This document shows, piece after piece, positions 11,885 through 22,606 of a DNA stretch of 64,000 bases (its first letter is position 1; each line of letters begins with the position of its first letter). Origin of the DNA: Megalobrama amblycephala. Lineage: Eukaryota > Chordata > Actinopteri > Cypriniformes > Xenocyprididae. The DNA is taken from NCBI RefSeq assembly GCF_018812025.1, contig NC_063054.1:4988582-5052581 (forward strand), read 5' to 3'. The position numbers and the translations under genes are program-made. A model generated the notes under the pieces. That model saw only the letters and a list, made by a program, of their open reading frames with translations, did no database searches and was not told the DNA's origin.

Positions 11885-12688
11885 AGGATTAGTTCACTTT
11901 CTAGTTAAAGTTTCCTGATAATTTACTCACCCCCATGTCATCCAAGATGTTCATGTCTTTCTTTCTTTAGTCGAAAAGAAATTAAGGTTTTTGATGAAAA
12001 CATTCCAGGATTTTTCTCCATATAGTGGACTTCAATGGAGCCCAAACAGTTGAAGGTCAAAATTACAGTTTACGGCGATCCCAGGTGAGAAATAAGGGTC
12101 TTATCTAGAGAAACCATTGCTCATTTTCTAAATTTGTTTTAACCATAAATGCTCAACTTGAACTAGCTCTCTTCTTCTCCTTCTCTATTTGAATTCCAGC
12201 AGTGTAGACACTGCTAAGTGTATTACTGCCCTCCACAGGTCAAACTTTGAACTAAATTGTCATATACAATATTCTAGTGCAAGTATATAACAATTAGTTC
12301 AAACTTTGACCAGTGGAGGGCAGTAATACACTTAGCAGGGTCTACACTGCTGAAATTCAAATAGAGAAGAGGAAGAAGAGAGCTAGTTCAAGATGAGCAT
12401 ATATTGTAAAACTTAGATTATTTATTTATTTATTTTTAAGAAAATGAGCAATGGTTTCTCTAGATAATACCCTTATTCCTCCTCTGGGATTGAATGCTTT
12501 GAAGCTGTAATTTTGACCTTCAACTGTTTGGGCTCCAATGAATTCCACTATATGGAGAAAAATCCTGGAATGTTTTCATCAAAAACCTTAATTTCTTTTA
12601 GACTGAAGAAAGAAAGACATGAACATCTTGGATGACATGTGGGTGAGTAAATTATCAGGAAATTTTAATTTGAAAGTGAACTAATCCT
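11885..12688. mobile_element. TTAA-flanked 804-bp fully palindromic MITE
   Basis: TTAA lies at 11,881-11,884 and 12,689-12,692, and the ends AGGATTAGTTCACTTT and AAAGTGAACTAATCCT are exact complements. The two halves are mirrored up to a centre near 12,285 (GATGACATGGGGGTGAGTAA, CCATTGCTCATTTTCT, GTGTATTACTGCCCTCCAC and their complements). It inserted into the CACTCT-ended element. Confidence 0.93.
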
Positions 12689-12916
12689 TTAACAGGTTCT
12701 TTGTATGTCAGTGGTGCTATATAGCACCTTAACCAGTCCAAAGAACCACTGAAGAACCGCTGAAGAACCATACAGGGGCTTAACAGGTTCTATATACAGT
12801 AGCGGTGCTATATAGCACCTCAGTCATCCCAAGGAACCGCTTTAGAAGAACTGCTGAAGAACCACCGAAGCACCAGAATTTGGTGCTACACAGCACTTAA
12901 AGTGGTTCCCCTATGA

Positions 12917-13111
12917 CAGGGGTAGGCAAGGTCGGCCCTAGAGAGCCGCTGTCCTGCTGAGTTTATCTCCAACCTTAATCAAACACCCCTGAACAAGCTA
13001 ATCAAGCTCTTCAGGATTACTAAGGCTATAGGCCGCTGAAGGTTTTTTTTCAGGGTTGGAGCTAAACTCTGCAGGACAGCGGCTCTCTAAGACCGAACTT
13101 GCCTACCCCTG
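12917..13111. mobile_element. 195-bp hAT-type MITE with 8-bp target duplication
   Basis: The ends CAGGGGTAGGCAAGGTCGG and the complement of CCGAACTTGCCTACCCCTG form the terminal repeat. CCCTATGA flanks it at 12,909-12,916 and 13,112-13,119, a perfect 8-bp duplication typical of hAT. The interior AGAGCCGCTGTCCTGC and GCAGGACAGCGGCTCT are also mirrored. Confidence 0.95.
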
Positions 13112-13174
13112 CCCTATGATTATGAGCCAAAGAACCACTTTTAGTATATAGCACCATTTATTTTTTTAAGAGTG

Positions 13175-13938
13175 ATAAGGCTTTAACCTTGTTTACCTTA
13201 TTTACTTTTTACTTAGGCTTTAACCTTATTTACTTTTGTAACCACAATTTGTTTGAAAAGGAATAAAAGTTGTGGGCATTTTACTACCTCTAATGTTGTA
13301 TGTTTTGGAATTTTGCAGGAATGTAGGTAGAGGCACATTTTTCCAGTGTGCCTGTATGTTGGATATAACCAGTACAAAGATAAGCTCTCTCCAACAGGGA
13401 TAAGCTGCATTTAGATGGAGCTTTCTTTTTTTAAGTGGGAGAGAGAAAGATAATGAGAAAAAAAATTCTCTGTGCTGTTGTAGCTGGGTGGTTTGTCCTT
13501 CACACATGGAACAGACAGGGTAGAAGGTCATCATATACACTCAAGTGATGTTGTTTCAGGTGATATGTGAGTGTGAAGGTCAGTGAATAGAGTCTGGTCA
13601 AGATGCAGCTGCTATTTTCTTTTCTCTTGTCAGTTATAAGTGAAAAATGTTTCCTCTTTATGTCCTTATACATTGATAAATGCACCTTTAGATGGTTGCA
13701 GAAGCTAAGGATTTGTTTGCACCTGATATTGAGATGCGTTTTCGACGATTCAGTCACAAGTTGACAACACTAAATACAGGTGTAAACGGGCTTTAAAATG
13801 TTTTGAGCTTGTCCACTTTCTACTACTTCCAGAGGTAGTCATAAACACATTCGGCCGGATGGCTTTCGTACATAGACGCTGATGTGGTCGAATATGTTTG
13901 AACAGCCACAAAAGACAACCTACTCTCTACCAACTGAC
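13175..13938. other. No gene recognised
   Basis: Unassigned AT-rich sequence with a short A/G-rich stretch at about 13,430-13,470. The overlapping minus-strand frames at 13,213-13,757 show no domain or motif. Confidence 0.6.
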
Positions 13939-13974
13939 TTAAAGGGTTAGTTCACCCAAAAATGAAAATTATGT

Positions 13975-14209
13975 TTATTGGTGCATTACCGCCCCCTTCT
14001 GCTCCGGACAGTGACACTGATGATGTGTTATCTGGTGGGCCAGAGCTTCGTTTACAGTCTGAGGGAGATGCACGCTGTATTCAAGCTATTCTACATTGTT
14101 TGTATTTTGGTATTGCTATATTTTTAAAAATGGTGCGTAGGTGTGCATGTCGCGGATGTCCTAATCACATCACTGTCCGGAGCAGAAGGGGGCGGTAATG
14201 CACCAATAA
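13975..14209. repeat. Nested inverted repeat, 40-bp perfect arms
   Basis: 13,975-14,014 and 14,170-14,209 are perfect complements (TTATTGGTGCATTACCGCCC on the left). The arms enclose about 155 bp. Perfect arms inside a more diverged MITE suggest a later insertion or a recent gene-conversion event. Confidence 0.93.
14130..14198 (+). pseudogene. Possible THAP zinc-finger N-terminal remnant
   Basis: An open frame starts MVRRCACRGCPN. THAP DNA-binding domains, which also occur in P-element-type transposases, usually start M-x-x-x-C-x(4)-C-x-N, and this peptide fits at Cys5, Cys10 and Asn12. After about 12 residues the frame enters the right arm of the inverted repeat (13,975-14,209) and stops, so the rest of the domain (including the C-x2-H pair) is absent. 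It may be a captured first exon or a transposase remnant. A chance match is possible because only a dozen residues are informative. Confidence 0.25.
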
Positions 14210-14600
14210 GCTGGATGCCAACCGCCATAAAACAGGAAAGAAGAAGAAGAAGCAGCGTCACTGTGGAATGGAAGCAGATATACAACAGAATATCTGTTGA
14301 AGACAATGCTGAATAAAGTCGTAGTTTTTGTTATTTTTGGACCAAAATGTATTTTAGATGCTTCAAAAACTTCTAACTAACCCACTGATGTCACATGGAC
14401 TACTTTGATGATGTTTTTATTACCTTTCTGGACATGGACAGTACATACATTTTCAATGGAGGGACAGAAAGCTCTCGAACGAAATCTAAAATATCTTAAA
14501 CTGTGTTCTGAAGATGAACGGAGGTCTTATGGGTTTGGAACGACATGAGGGTAAGTCATTAATGACATAATTTACACTTTTGGGTGAACTAACCCTTTAA

Positions 14601-15190
14601 TGTGTAAACATTATGGGAAGCGCACTACCCAGATGGGATTTAAACTGTCGGCTGAAGACCCAAGTTTGGTTTAAGACGAAAAACACACCAAGCACAATAT
14701 TCCCACTATTCATGATTTCTAACACACATTCACTGGTCTTGCGGCTGTCAGAGCAGAAACGAAAGCTGCTGCTCTCTCTATGTTTTTGCGTCGTCTTAGT
14801 GCACATTCAAATGTAAATTGTGTGAGCTCATTTTGTCCATTAGATCAAAAGATCTAAAAAAAAAACACATACATTTACCCAACCATAGACCCTCTCCTTG
14901 AAGAAATCAGGACAGAAATGGTTGAAAGTGGACAAAAGAGATGGATTAAAACACCATGTGTAAACGAGTATGTCTCCCTCATCTACTTGTGATCTTAATA
15001 CCAGGTGTAAACAGGGCATAAAAGTGCTTGATTATACAGAGAATGCTTGATATTTTCTAATTAAATGTAATGTTATGAATAAAGAATGTCACAATGTCAA
15101 TCAATGAACAATAAACAATGTCAATCTACATCTAAATATATGAAATATAATAACATTAAAGGCATTCATTGATTATTGTATAATTAATAA
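14601..15190. other. No gene recognised
   Basis: Unassigned AT-rich sequence. Short open frames at 14,597-14,816 on both strands are mirror frames without family features. Confidence 0.6.
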
Positions 15191-15194
15191 AATA

Positions 15195-15395
15195 TACACT
15201 ACCATTAAAGTTTAGGGTTGTTTTTTTGTTAATATTTTTGAAAGAAATCTCTCGTGCTCACCAAAGCTGTATTTATTTGATCAAAAATACAGTTAAAAAA
15301 AGGAATGTAGTGACATATTCTTACAATTTCAAAGAACTGTTTTATATTTTATTATATTTTATAATGTAATTTATTCCTTCAGCAGCTATAACTTC
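15195..15395 (+). mobile_element. Fragment of a dispersed repeat (pairs with 34,235-34,650)
   Basis: TACACTACCATTAAAGTTTA starts a repeat with GCTCACCAAAGCTGTATTTA and TTTGATCAAAAATACAGT. The reverse complement of 34,480-34,640 aligns with it (CTGCATTTATTTGG, AATGTAATTTATTCCTGTG). Only one end is present here. No target duplication was seen. Confidence 0.7.
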
Positions 15396-15657
15396 CACTT
15401 GGTAACTGTTGCTAACAAGCTTCATAAAACATCTCAAGCTAGGTAATGATTTGGACATTTCCAAGAACGGCATAGTTTTCAGTAAAATAAAATGCACATA
15501 AAGTGGTATAAACCGAATGGATATTTTTCTTCTGAGAAATTAGATGAAAGTATACCTTACATTTAGTTTACTATAAATGCTCATCAGTACATTTGGCAGT
15601 ACACTTTTACCATATTTCAAAGACAATAGAAGTACTTACATATAAATAAGTACTTAA

Positions 15658-16610
15658 AGGTGCCCTAGAATTAAAAATTGAATTTACCTTGGCATAGTTG
15701 AATAACAAGAGTTCAGTACATGGAAAAGACATACATTGAGTCTCAAACTCCATTGTTTCCTCCTTCTTATATAAATCTCATTTGTTTAAAAGACCTCCAA
15801 AGAACAGGCGAATCTCAACAAAACACCGACTGCAACATAACAGTCGGGGTGTACGCCCCCAACATTTGCATATGCCAGCCCATGTTCCCAACATTATGAA
15901 AGGCATTAGACAAGGGCAGCCAGTAACGTCTGGATCTGTGCACAGCTGAATCATCAGACTAGGTAAGCAAGCAAGAACAACAGCGAAAAATGGCAGATGG
16001 AGCAATAATAACTGACATGATCCATGATATTTTTAGTGATATTTGTAAATTGTCTTTCTAAATGTTTCGTTAGCATGTTGCTAATGTAGGCTACTGTTGG
16101 TTAAAGTTACCATCGTTTATTACGGTATTCACAGAGACAAGACTGTCGTTATTTTCATTTTTAAACACTTGCAGTCTGTATAATTCATAAACACAACTTC
16201 ATTCTTTATAAATCTCTCTAACGGTGTGTAATGTTAGCTTTAGCCACGGAGTACTATCAAACTCGTTCAGAATCAAATATAAACACCCAAATAAATACTA
16301 TACTCACATGACCAGAAGCATGCATGCAGCATACATGACGAACATCTTGTAAAGATCCATTTGAGGGTTATGTTAGCTGTGTGAACTGTATTATAGAGTC
16401 GCGAGCTTGAAGGGCAGGGAGCACGAGATTTAAAGGGCCAGCAGCCCCTGAATCGGTGCATAGTTAATGATGCCCCAAAATAGGCAGTTAAAAAAATTAA
16501 TAAACAAAAATAATAATCTATGGGGTATTTTGAGCTGAAACTTCACAGACACATTCAGGGGACACCTTAGATTTATATTACATCTTGTAAAAAAACGTTC
16601 AATGGCACCT
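15658..16610. mobile_element. TTAA-flanked 953-bp element, copy 2
   Basis: Bounded by TTAA at 15,654-15,657 and 16,611-16,614 with ends AGGTGCCCTAGAA and AATGGCACCT. Same orientation and exactly the same length as copy 1 at 8713-9665, with many substitutions and balancing indels. The right part (GGGGTATTTTGAGCTGAAAC, CATTCAGGGGACACCTTAG) also resembles 61,450-61,550. Confidence 0.9.
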
Positions 16611-16614
16611 TTAA

Positions 16615-17737
16615 ATGAAAAAAAGCACTCTTAATGTGTAAATTTTAAACTGCAACCAATGGCGCTTACCAGAGAGTAGCCAGTGAAGCAGTGATGTTTC
16701 TTACTTCTAACAAAAAACAGTCTCTGCTTCTAATAAACCAGACGACTACTAATGCTACTACTACTTCATTCAACATAGTGACAATGCAAGGTGCCTCTAA
16801 AAACACAAACGATTTAAAAGAAGAGCAACATAGTGACGAAACATGCTCTGTAGGGCAGTTTCCATTTAGGGCTACTGTAGAAACATGCCAGCACTTAATG
16901 GCGACTTAACATGTACAGTAAGGGGACCTGTGGTGTATGTAGATATAAATGGCTCATTCTAAGGTAATAAAAACATAATGGTTCATTACGTAAGGTCTTT
17001 ATACACCACTGAAAACATTGTTATGTATATTATGTTGCATTTCTGTCAATAGATCCTCCCAAATTGTACACATTGCACCTTTACTTTAAACTAATTATGT
17101 TTAATATAAATTTAAACTATAATACATTTTCATTTAATTGTAAACCACATGTAATTAAGCATACAAAAACATTGTATTCACACTTAAATATATTATTTCC
17201 ATAATAAGTACTATTTTTAAAAGTATGCTAAAAGTGTACTTTTTCACAAGGGAAACAGAGTTGTTAACTGAACAGAGAAAAACTTCAGTTCAGAACTGAC
17301 AACTGATACATTAATGGTGCATCTTTTATTTTCTTTTTATTTTCTATTTTTTACGTTTTTTTTTTCTTCTTCATTTTGAAGTTTGACAGCTTCAGTCCTT
17401 ATTCACTTTCATTATGGTAACAGTTCATCATGATATTCACTTTTTCTGTTCCACTGAAGAAACTCATCCACATTTGGGGAAACATAATTTTAATTTTTTA
17501 GTAAAATGTTTCTTTAATGCATCGATGTGTCCTTCAACTTGAGTAAACATTCTAGGAATTTATTAGCAGTACTCATTGTATATGAAAAGAAACTTCTGGA
17601 TCAAAGCCATAAGGCTCTCTATGTACACAGACAATTATTTCAGCCAAAGAGGCATATCGCAATGAGAAAAGATCCATTAATTAATTGTTTCTGAGACACA
17701 CACGCACTAGAGGCTGTTATGCAGGTCTTGTAAAAAA
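16615..17737. other. No gene recognised
   Basis: AT-rich DNA. The plus frame 16,691-16,909 (Thr/Asn/Gln-rich) has no recognisable domain. A T-rich run lies at about 17,350-17,375. Confidence 0.6.
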
Positions 17738-17760
17738 TAAATAAATAAATAAATAATAAT

Positions 17761-17835
<75 letters not shown>

Positions 17836-17877
17836 ATATATTATTTATATATTAATAGTGTATATATATATATATAT
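17738..17877. repeat. Compound TAAA / poly-A / TA microsatellite
   Basis: AAATAAATAAATAAATAATA then a poly-A run, then about 30 TA dinucleotides, a short TATTATATAATATAT interruption and more TA. Confidence 0.97.
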
Positions 17878-17938
17878 AGCATTCCAGGTTTTTCTTGTTT
17901 ATTAATTAGGTCCTTGTGCATATGTATACCCTTATGTC

Positions 17939-18627
17939 AGGTACACACTGCATGATTTTAGCCCTGATATTCACTTGCCGGCATTTTTGTAGAAATCACA
18001 GACAAATGCCTTAAATCGGAGGCAAATACGTTCCCGTGAGTGACAGTCACGTAGTGTGTATTATCAAAGACGCTACCTAAGAGAATCGTAGATGAGTCGC
18101 CGAGAGGTATTCAGCATGCTAAATATGTAGACCTGTCTGCGACCCAGAGTCCTGCAGTGTGAAATATGCTTTGACTGGAAATTACATCAGCAATGACTTA
18201 CAGCCAATGAGAGAGCAAGATACAGTGCAAAAGAAAGTTCAGGTGGAGGAGTCACAGACCTGCAACAAACAAACAAGGAGCCATTCTCTCCTTCATATTC
18301 TTCTTTTTTTCTTTTTTGCTCTAAATCAGCGCACAAACTTCTTCAAGCTTCTTGTAAGCTAGCATTTTAACAGAAGGAACCCCAATTTCATGTGTGATCT
18401 TACGTTATTTCCTTTATCACTTCTCGCGTGTGTTTGGTTGTAAGTTTGTAGACCAGACAGAGTTGTCTGCAATTCTTCCTATTGAAATGTTGTGTAATGT
18501 GTGACCCCGTGTCGCCGATCCCTCATGTAATGTGCACACAACAGCAGCTAAATGGTGTCCCAGACAAGTCGTGTAGTGTGAGAACAACAGCAATCCGACG
18601 ACTTTGAAAATCGTGCAGTGTGTACCC
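17939..18627. mobile_element. Inverted-repeat element, GTACACACTGCA ends
   Basis: AGGTACACACTGCATGATTT at the left and AAATCGTGCAGTGTGTACCC at the right are complementary. GTCGCCGAGAGG, TGCAGTGTGAAATATG and AATCCGACGACTTTG recur in mirrored form inside. Non-coding. No clean target duplication was identified. Confidence 0.75.
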
Positions 18628-18689
18628 GCCATGACTCACGATTTATCATTTGAGAACCACTATTTTATAAGATCCTTTCACTGATCTCT

Positions 18690-18975
18690 GAAATTAATGT
18701 AAATCTTGGAGTGGAACTCACATCCATCCTCTAAAGCCATTAAAAGCAAGGAATCCATCCAATAAGCCAATAGGCAGCATAGACAGCAGCTGTGTATGTG
18801 CAGATGTGGATTCACAGAGTTTGGCTTAAATCTGCCACTGGCACTAAGAGGCTTTTTTACAAAAACAGCAAGAGAATGGATAGGAACTCAGTATTATTTT
18901 AGCAATGAACACATGGACATAGCACTCTATTGTTGACCCTTGACAATGACAGCAGAATGACATCTAATTTATTCA
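18690..18975 (+). repeat. Dispersed duplicate of 10,650-10,935
   Basis: Same order of matched blocks as listed for 10,650-10,935, with indels and substitutions. Neither copy shows terminal repeats. Confidence 0.75.
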
Positions 18976-19059
18976 GGATTAGTGTGCAAATACAAGCCAA
19001 TAGTTACAGCATATGTTCTCTAAACAGATGTATTCCTTTTTTTCTGCTTGTGAGGTACA

Positions 19060-19530
19060 TATGGAAGCTTGTTTCCCCCCCAATAAAAAAAAAAAAAGTA
19101 AAAAGTAACTTTTTATCTCACACGTCTGACTTTTTTTCAAGCAGCTATGAGTATATAGCTCACGATTCAAACATTACGAGTTAATATCTAACAAAAAAAG
19201 TCAGAATTGTGAGTTCTAAGTGCATACGTTACTTCCTGTATTTCCTTCACGTGTGTTTGGTTGTGAAACAGTTTGTAGATCGATTTGTAAGTTCTAAAAT
19301 CAGAATAGTGAGAAATAAACTTGCAACTGCAAGAAAAAAAAGTCAGAATTTCAAGTTTATATCTCACAATTTTGACCTTTTTCTTAGAATTGTGAGATAT
19401 AAACTTGGAGTTGTGAGGGGAAAAAGTCAGAATTATGAGATTAAAATGTGAGTTAAAAGGTCAGAATTGTGAGAAAAAAATCCCAATAACCTATATTTTT
19501 TTTATTCCACGTCAGAAACAAGCTTCCATA
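19060..19530. mobile_element. Foldback element with GTCAGAATTGTGAG repeats
   Basis: The ends ATGGAAGCTTGTTTC and GAAACAAGCTTCCAT are complementary. The interior is built from degenerate copies of a 35-40 bp motif, AAAAAGTCAGAATTGTGAG plus ATATAAACTTG. No transposase. This is a common cyprinid repeat type; its superfamily is not evident here. Confidence 0.8.
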
Positions 19531-20794
19531 GGTATTTTTTTTACATGTTGTGTTATAATATTGTAACATTTGATTGCATATTGATATTACAATAGGCTTT
19601 TAGATAATATATTTTTTAGCATTTTTAGCTTGCATCCAGATGAAGGTCCAAGATGGTGAATCGCAGGTTAATTAGTTCCGCAAGTAATTATTTAATCATA
19701 TTATTGCATGAACTATTCTTGTTACTGTTATTTATGTATGTTTTGTGCTTTTATATGGTGACAACTCTATAGTTATAGGCTAATTAGTAATGCTATGCTT
19801 AAAAAAATAATGACTGTCAAAAGTTTCCATAGATAATGACCCTCAATAGTTAAATCTCCATTTGAACAATTGTTTTTGTCTTGATTCACATTCCATGTTT
19901 GTGAAAGCATATCAATATTTAATTATTACAAAAGCAATTCTTTTAACTCACCATTGCCTTTTTCAAACTTCTGGAATAATAAAGAAGTGCAATCTTTTTG
20001 TCTCATGTCTTCGATTTGACTTCTTTTAATTGTGTTAAAATGTCAATTCACTCTTTATTGCTAAGAAAAATGCCTGCAATTAGACAAAAACAAATGTGAG
20101 AAGTCTAACATCTATCAATTTGAAGGTGGGAATGAAATGACACATTCTTTGTTTTGCAGCTAAAATATTCTTACCAGTGATGGACTGTTTTACATTTATG
20201 TCTTTAGTTTGTTCTTTGTGATTCAGCTCAGAAATGATGAGCAAATTAAGCCCTTTACACGATAAAAGCACCAAATGTGAACAATGTATGAATCAGATTT
20301 GGACTGTTATGACTGTTCATAATGGAGCTGTAGTCCAAACCCTGTGTGGTTCACCCTGTCTTGTTCTCAATTTTGAGGGGTGAGACTGCTTCATCTTTAA
20401 GATTACATGACATTTTGTGACATACTGCTGGACTTGCAATAGAATAAAACATGAAATGCTTATAAGTTTCCATTTCAAAGCACACAGCTTACCTTTTACT
20501 TTAGTTCAGTCCATTCCCTTAGGTACAACTGAATTTTCTTACTATTTTATGGACATTACATCAACTGCAACATGCAGTCCATTAACACCAAAATGTCTTT
20601 TTGAATCAATGCTTCTTTATGCTATGTCATAATATTAAACATTGGGTGAATATTCACTGAATAGTTGTGTCATTTTAGCATGTATTTCAGCACAAATCTA
20701 ATCACCTGCATACCAGTTTAACCAGGTCATAAACTCCTCCTTATTGCAACTTTTTCACAAAGGCCCCATTTTGCCTTTCCACAATTATCATCAC
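19531..20794. other. No gene recognised
   Basis: AT-rich DNA without repeats that could be delimited. Open frames are short and unrecognised. Confidence 0.6.
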
Positions 20795-20802
20795 ACTATC
20801 AC

Positions 20803-21779
20803 TAGGGCTGCCCCCAAATAGTCGACTAACCATTAGTTGATGAAAAATTGTATTAGTCGCTTAATCGCAGGATAAAAAAATCCACAGGAATTGGCGAAGT
20901 CACTCAGTCTGTACATCGGGCAGGACATCCAAACATTCCCCTATCATTCATCGACCTCTAATATGGCTTATCGTCTGAAACTTTTAAGTAGTAGCAACTT
21001 TACATGGCCTCTCGTTTAAAATTAACCTAGAAAAATATGAGCTTATTCCATTGTTTTGTGCGGAGTGTGAAAGCCAAATAGTAGCGCGCTTACTGCATGA
21101 CAGCTAACAGAGAGGCGCCGGTGCGATCACTTGCACTTAAAATACTTTGTAATTTTTGGTCATACAGATAAGAGTAATACACTTTTGAATCTGTGAAGAG
21201 CCTACTTTTATTTGTGTGCACTCACAATAACAACAAATCATTATGCTTTTGTAAAGTAATGAAAGCAAACAGGGTGCACGTTCTACCGTCTCTCTCTGTG
21301 AACTTGAGCGCACCAACAAAAACAACCAAAACTCCATGTAAACTTGCCTCACAGACATGAAAACAATATCTATAGAAAGTGAAATGTCCATGTCAATTAA
21401 AAGGGAAAACAGATATTCTCAAGGTTATGTAATCTGTATGAAACGTGAATATAGGCACGTCCAATACTGCGGAGATGATGAGTCAGGATCATCAACTTCA
21501 TCACTGCAGCCGAAAATACAGAAAACACCAGTTTATCAATTAATTATTAAAATGTTAAAGCAATCTCTTTGCTGGATTTCCCTGACGCATTCATAATCGT
21601 TACTTCTGCCGAGTCACTGTTGCAAGCGTGCGCTTGAACGCTGATTAGCCTGTTTAGGCATTAAAGGCTCCTTTTTATGATTTATATGGTTTATTAATAA
21701 ACGTGCAATTAGTCGACTAGTCGCTTAAAATTAATGATGACTAGTTGACCAGAAAAATATTTAGTTGAGGGTATTCCTA
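20803..21779. mobile_element. hAT-type non-autonomous element
   Basis: Starts TAGGGCTGCCCCCAAATAGT and ends GAGGGTATTCCTA. The subterminal AGTCGACTAACC and TTAGTCGACTAGTCGC motifs are mirrored. ACTATCAC (20,795-20,802) and ATTATCAC (21,780-21,787) form an 8-bp target duplication with one mismatch. At 977 bp it lacks transposase coding. The frame at 21,357-21,596 has no visible hAT catalytic or BED-finger motif. Confidence 0.9.
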
Positions 21780-21787
21780 ATTATCAC

Positions 21788-22575
21788 TAATTAATGTTTT
21801 CGGAATATTAGAGTTTATATTCATATTAAATGCAATTAGTTGAACGTGAGTGTTTTTAGACACAAAATGTTAAGTACACATTTAGGTGTCTTTTATTTCA
21901 TATATTATCTGCAAGTAAAGTTTTTAAAACTACTATACTACTATACTATAAGATTTGAAGTTTTCTACAACTGCACATTTAACTTCTTTTTCAAAAGGGA
22001 TCACTTGTGAAAAACACAATAACTGACACAACACAAATACTTTGGCCACTTTCCAAGACAAGGACACTGGACAGCAATAGGCTGGCAATTTTAATTTTGT
22101 TAGGAATGCTTGATTGTGGAGATTTGCAAACCAGTTTATCTGTCAAACCCTGACAAATACGCCGCACAGCTCGGTCTGACAGCACTCACGGTGCCATTAC
22201 TGAAACAATGCCTTGGATCTGTGCTTTAGAAACCTAAAAAGCTCTCTGAAAGGTATGAGTAATTACTAAAGAATAGCCGGCCATGACAGCCTGTCACTCA
22301 GGCTCCACACACATTAGCAAACAGCAATTAGCTTAATCACCATTGACAAAAGTGGCATTAAATATATACTAAACAGACAAAAGAAGCTTACAGAGGCGTT
22401 TTCATTATCAATACTTGTCCACAAGGCATAAAAGAAGGGCAGGATATCTTGAAAATGACTACAAAGAATGTCTGCTAACAACACTTCCAAACTAAGGAAA
22501 AGAAAATCAGTTGATGCAAATCAAGCAGTTTGAAATATCTCTCTGGGAAATCGCTAGAAAGAACTCTTCTGACTA
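21788..22575. other. No gene recognised
   Basis: Unassigned AT-rich sequence; no repeat boundaries found. Confidence 0.6.
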
Positions 22576-22606
22576 TAAGGCCGTGTGTCCACCAAAGCGT
22601 TTTTAG

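Larger units (their letters stand above)
11644..13174. mobile_element. CACTCT-ended palindromic element, twice interrupted
   Basis: Left end CACTCTAAAAAAAAGTGCTA and the complement of the right end (CACTCTTAAAAAAATAAATG) are related. Inside each end GTGCTATGTAGCAC, AAAAGTGGTTCTT(T)GGCTC and ATAATCATAGGG are mirrored. The interior is a run of GGTGCTATATAGCACC and AAGAACC motifs. Two younger elements sit inside it, at 11,885-12,688 and 12,917-13,111. It is non-coding. The family is common in cyprinids; superfamily uncertain because no target duplication could be resolved. Confidence 0.8.
13943..14596. mobile_element. TTAA-flanked MITE, AGGGTTAGTTCACCC family
   Basis: TTAA at 13,939-13,942 and 14,597-14,600 bounds AGGGTTAGTTCACCCAAAA and its complement TTTTGGGTGAACTAACCCT. 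The right half has the family landmarks TGTTCTGAAGATGAACGGAG and GGAACGACATGAGGGTAAG. A separate 40-bp inverted repeat lies near the left end. It is non-autonomous. Partial relatives occur at 26,152 and 42,437. Confidence 0.92.

Noticed and set aside
21357..21596. hAT transposase remnant in the element at 20.8-21.8 kb
   Set aside because: The peptide has no BED finger or hATC-like motif; the element looks purely non-autonomous.
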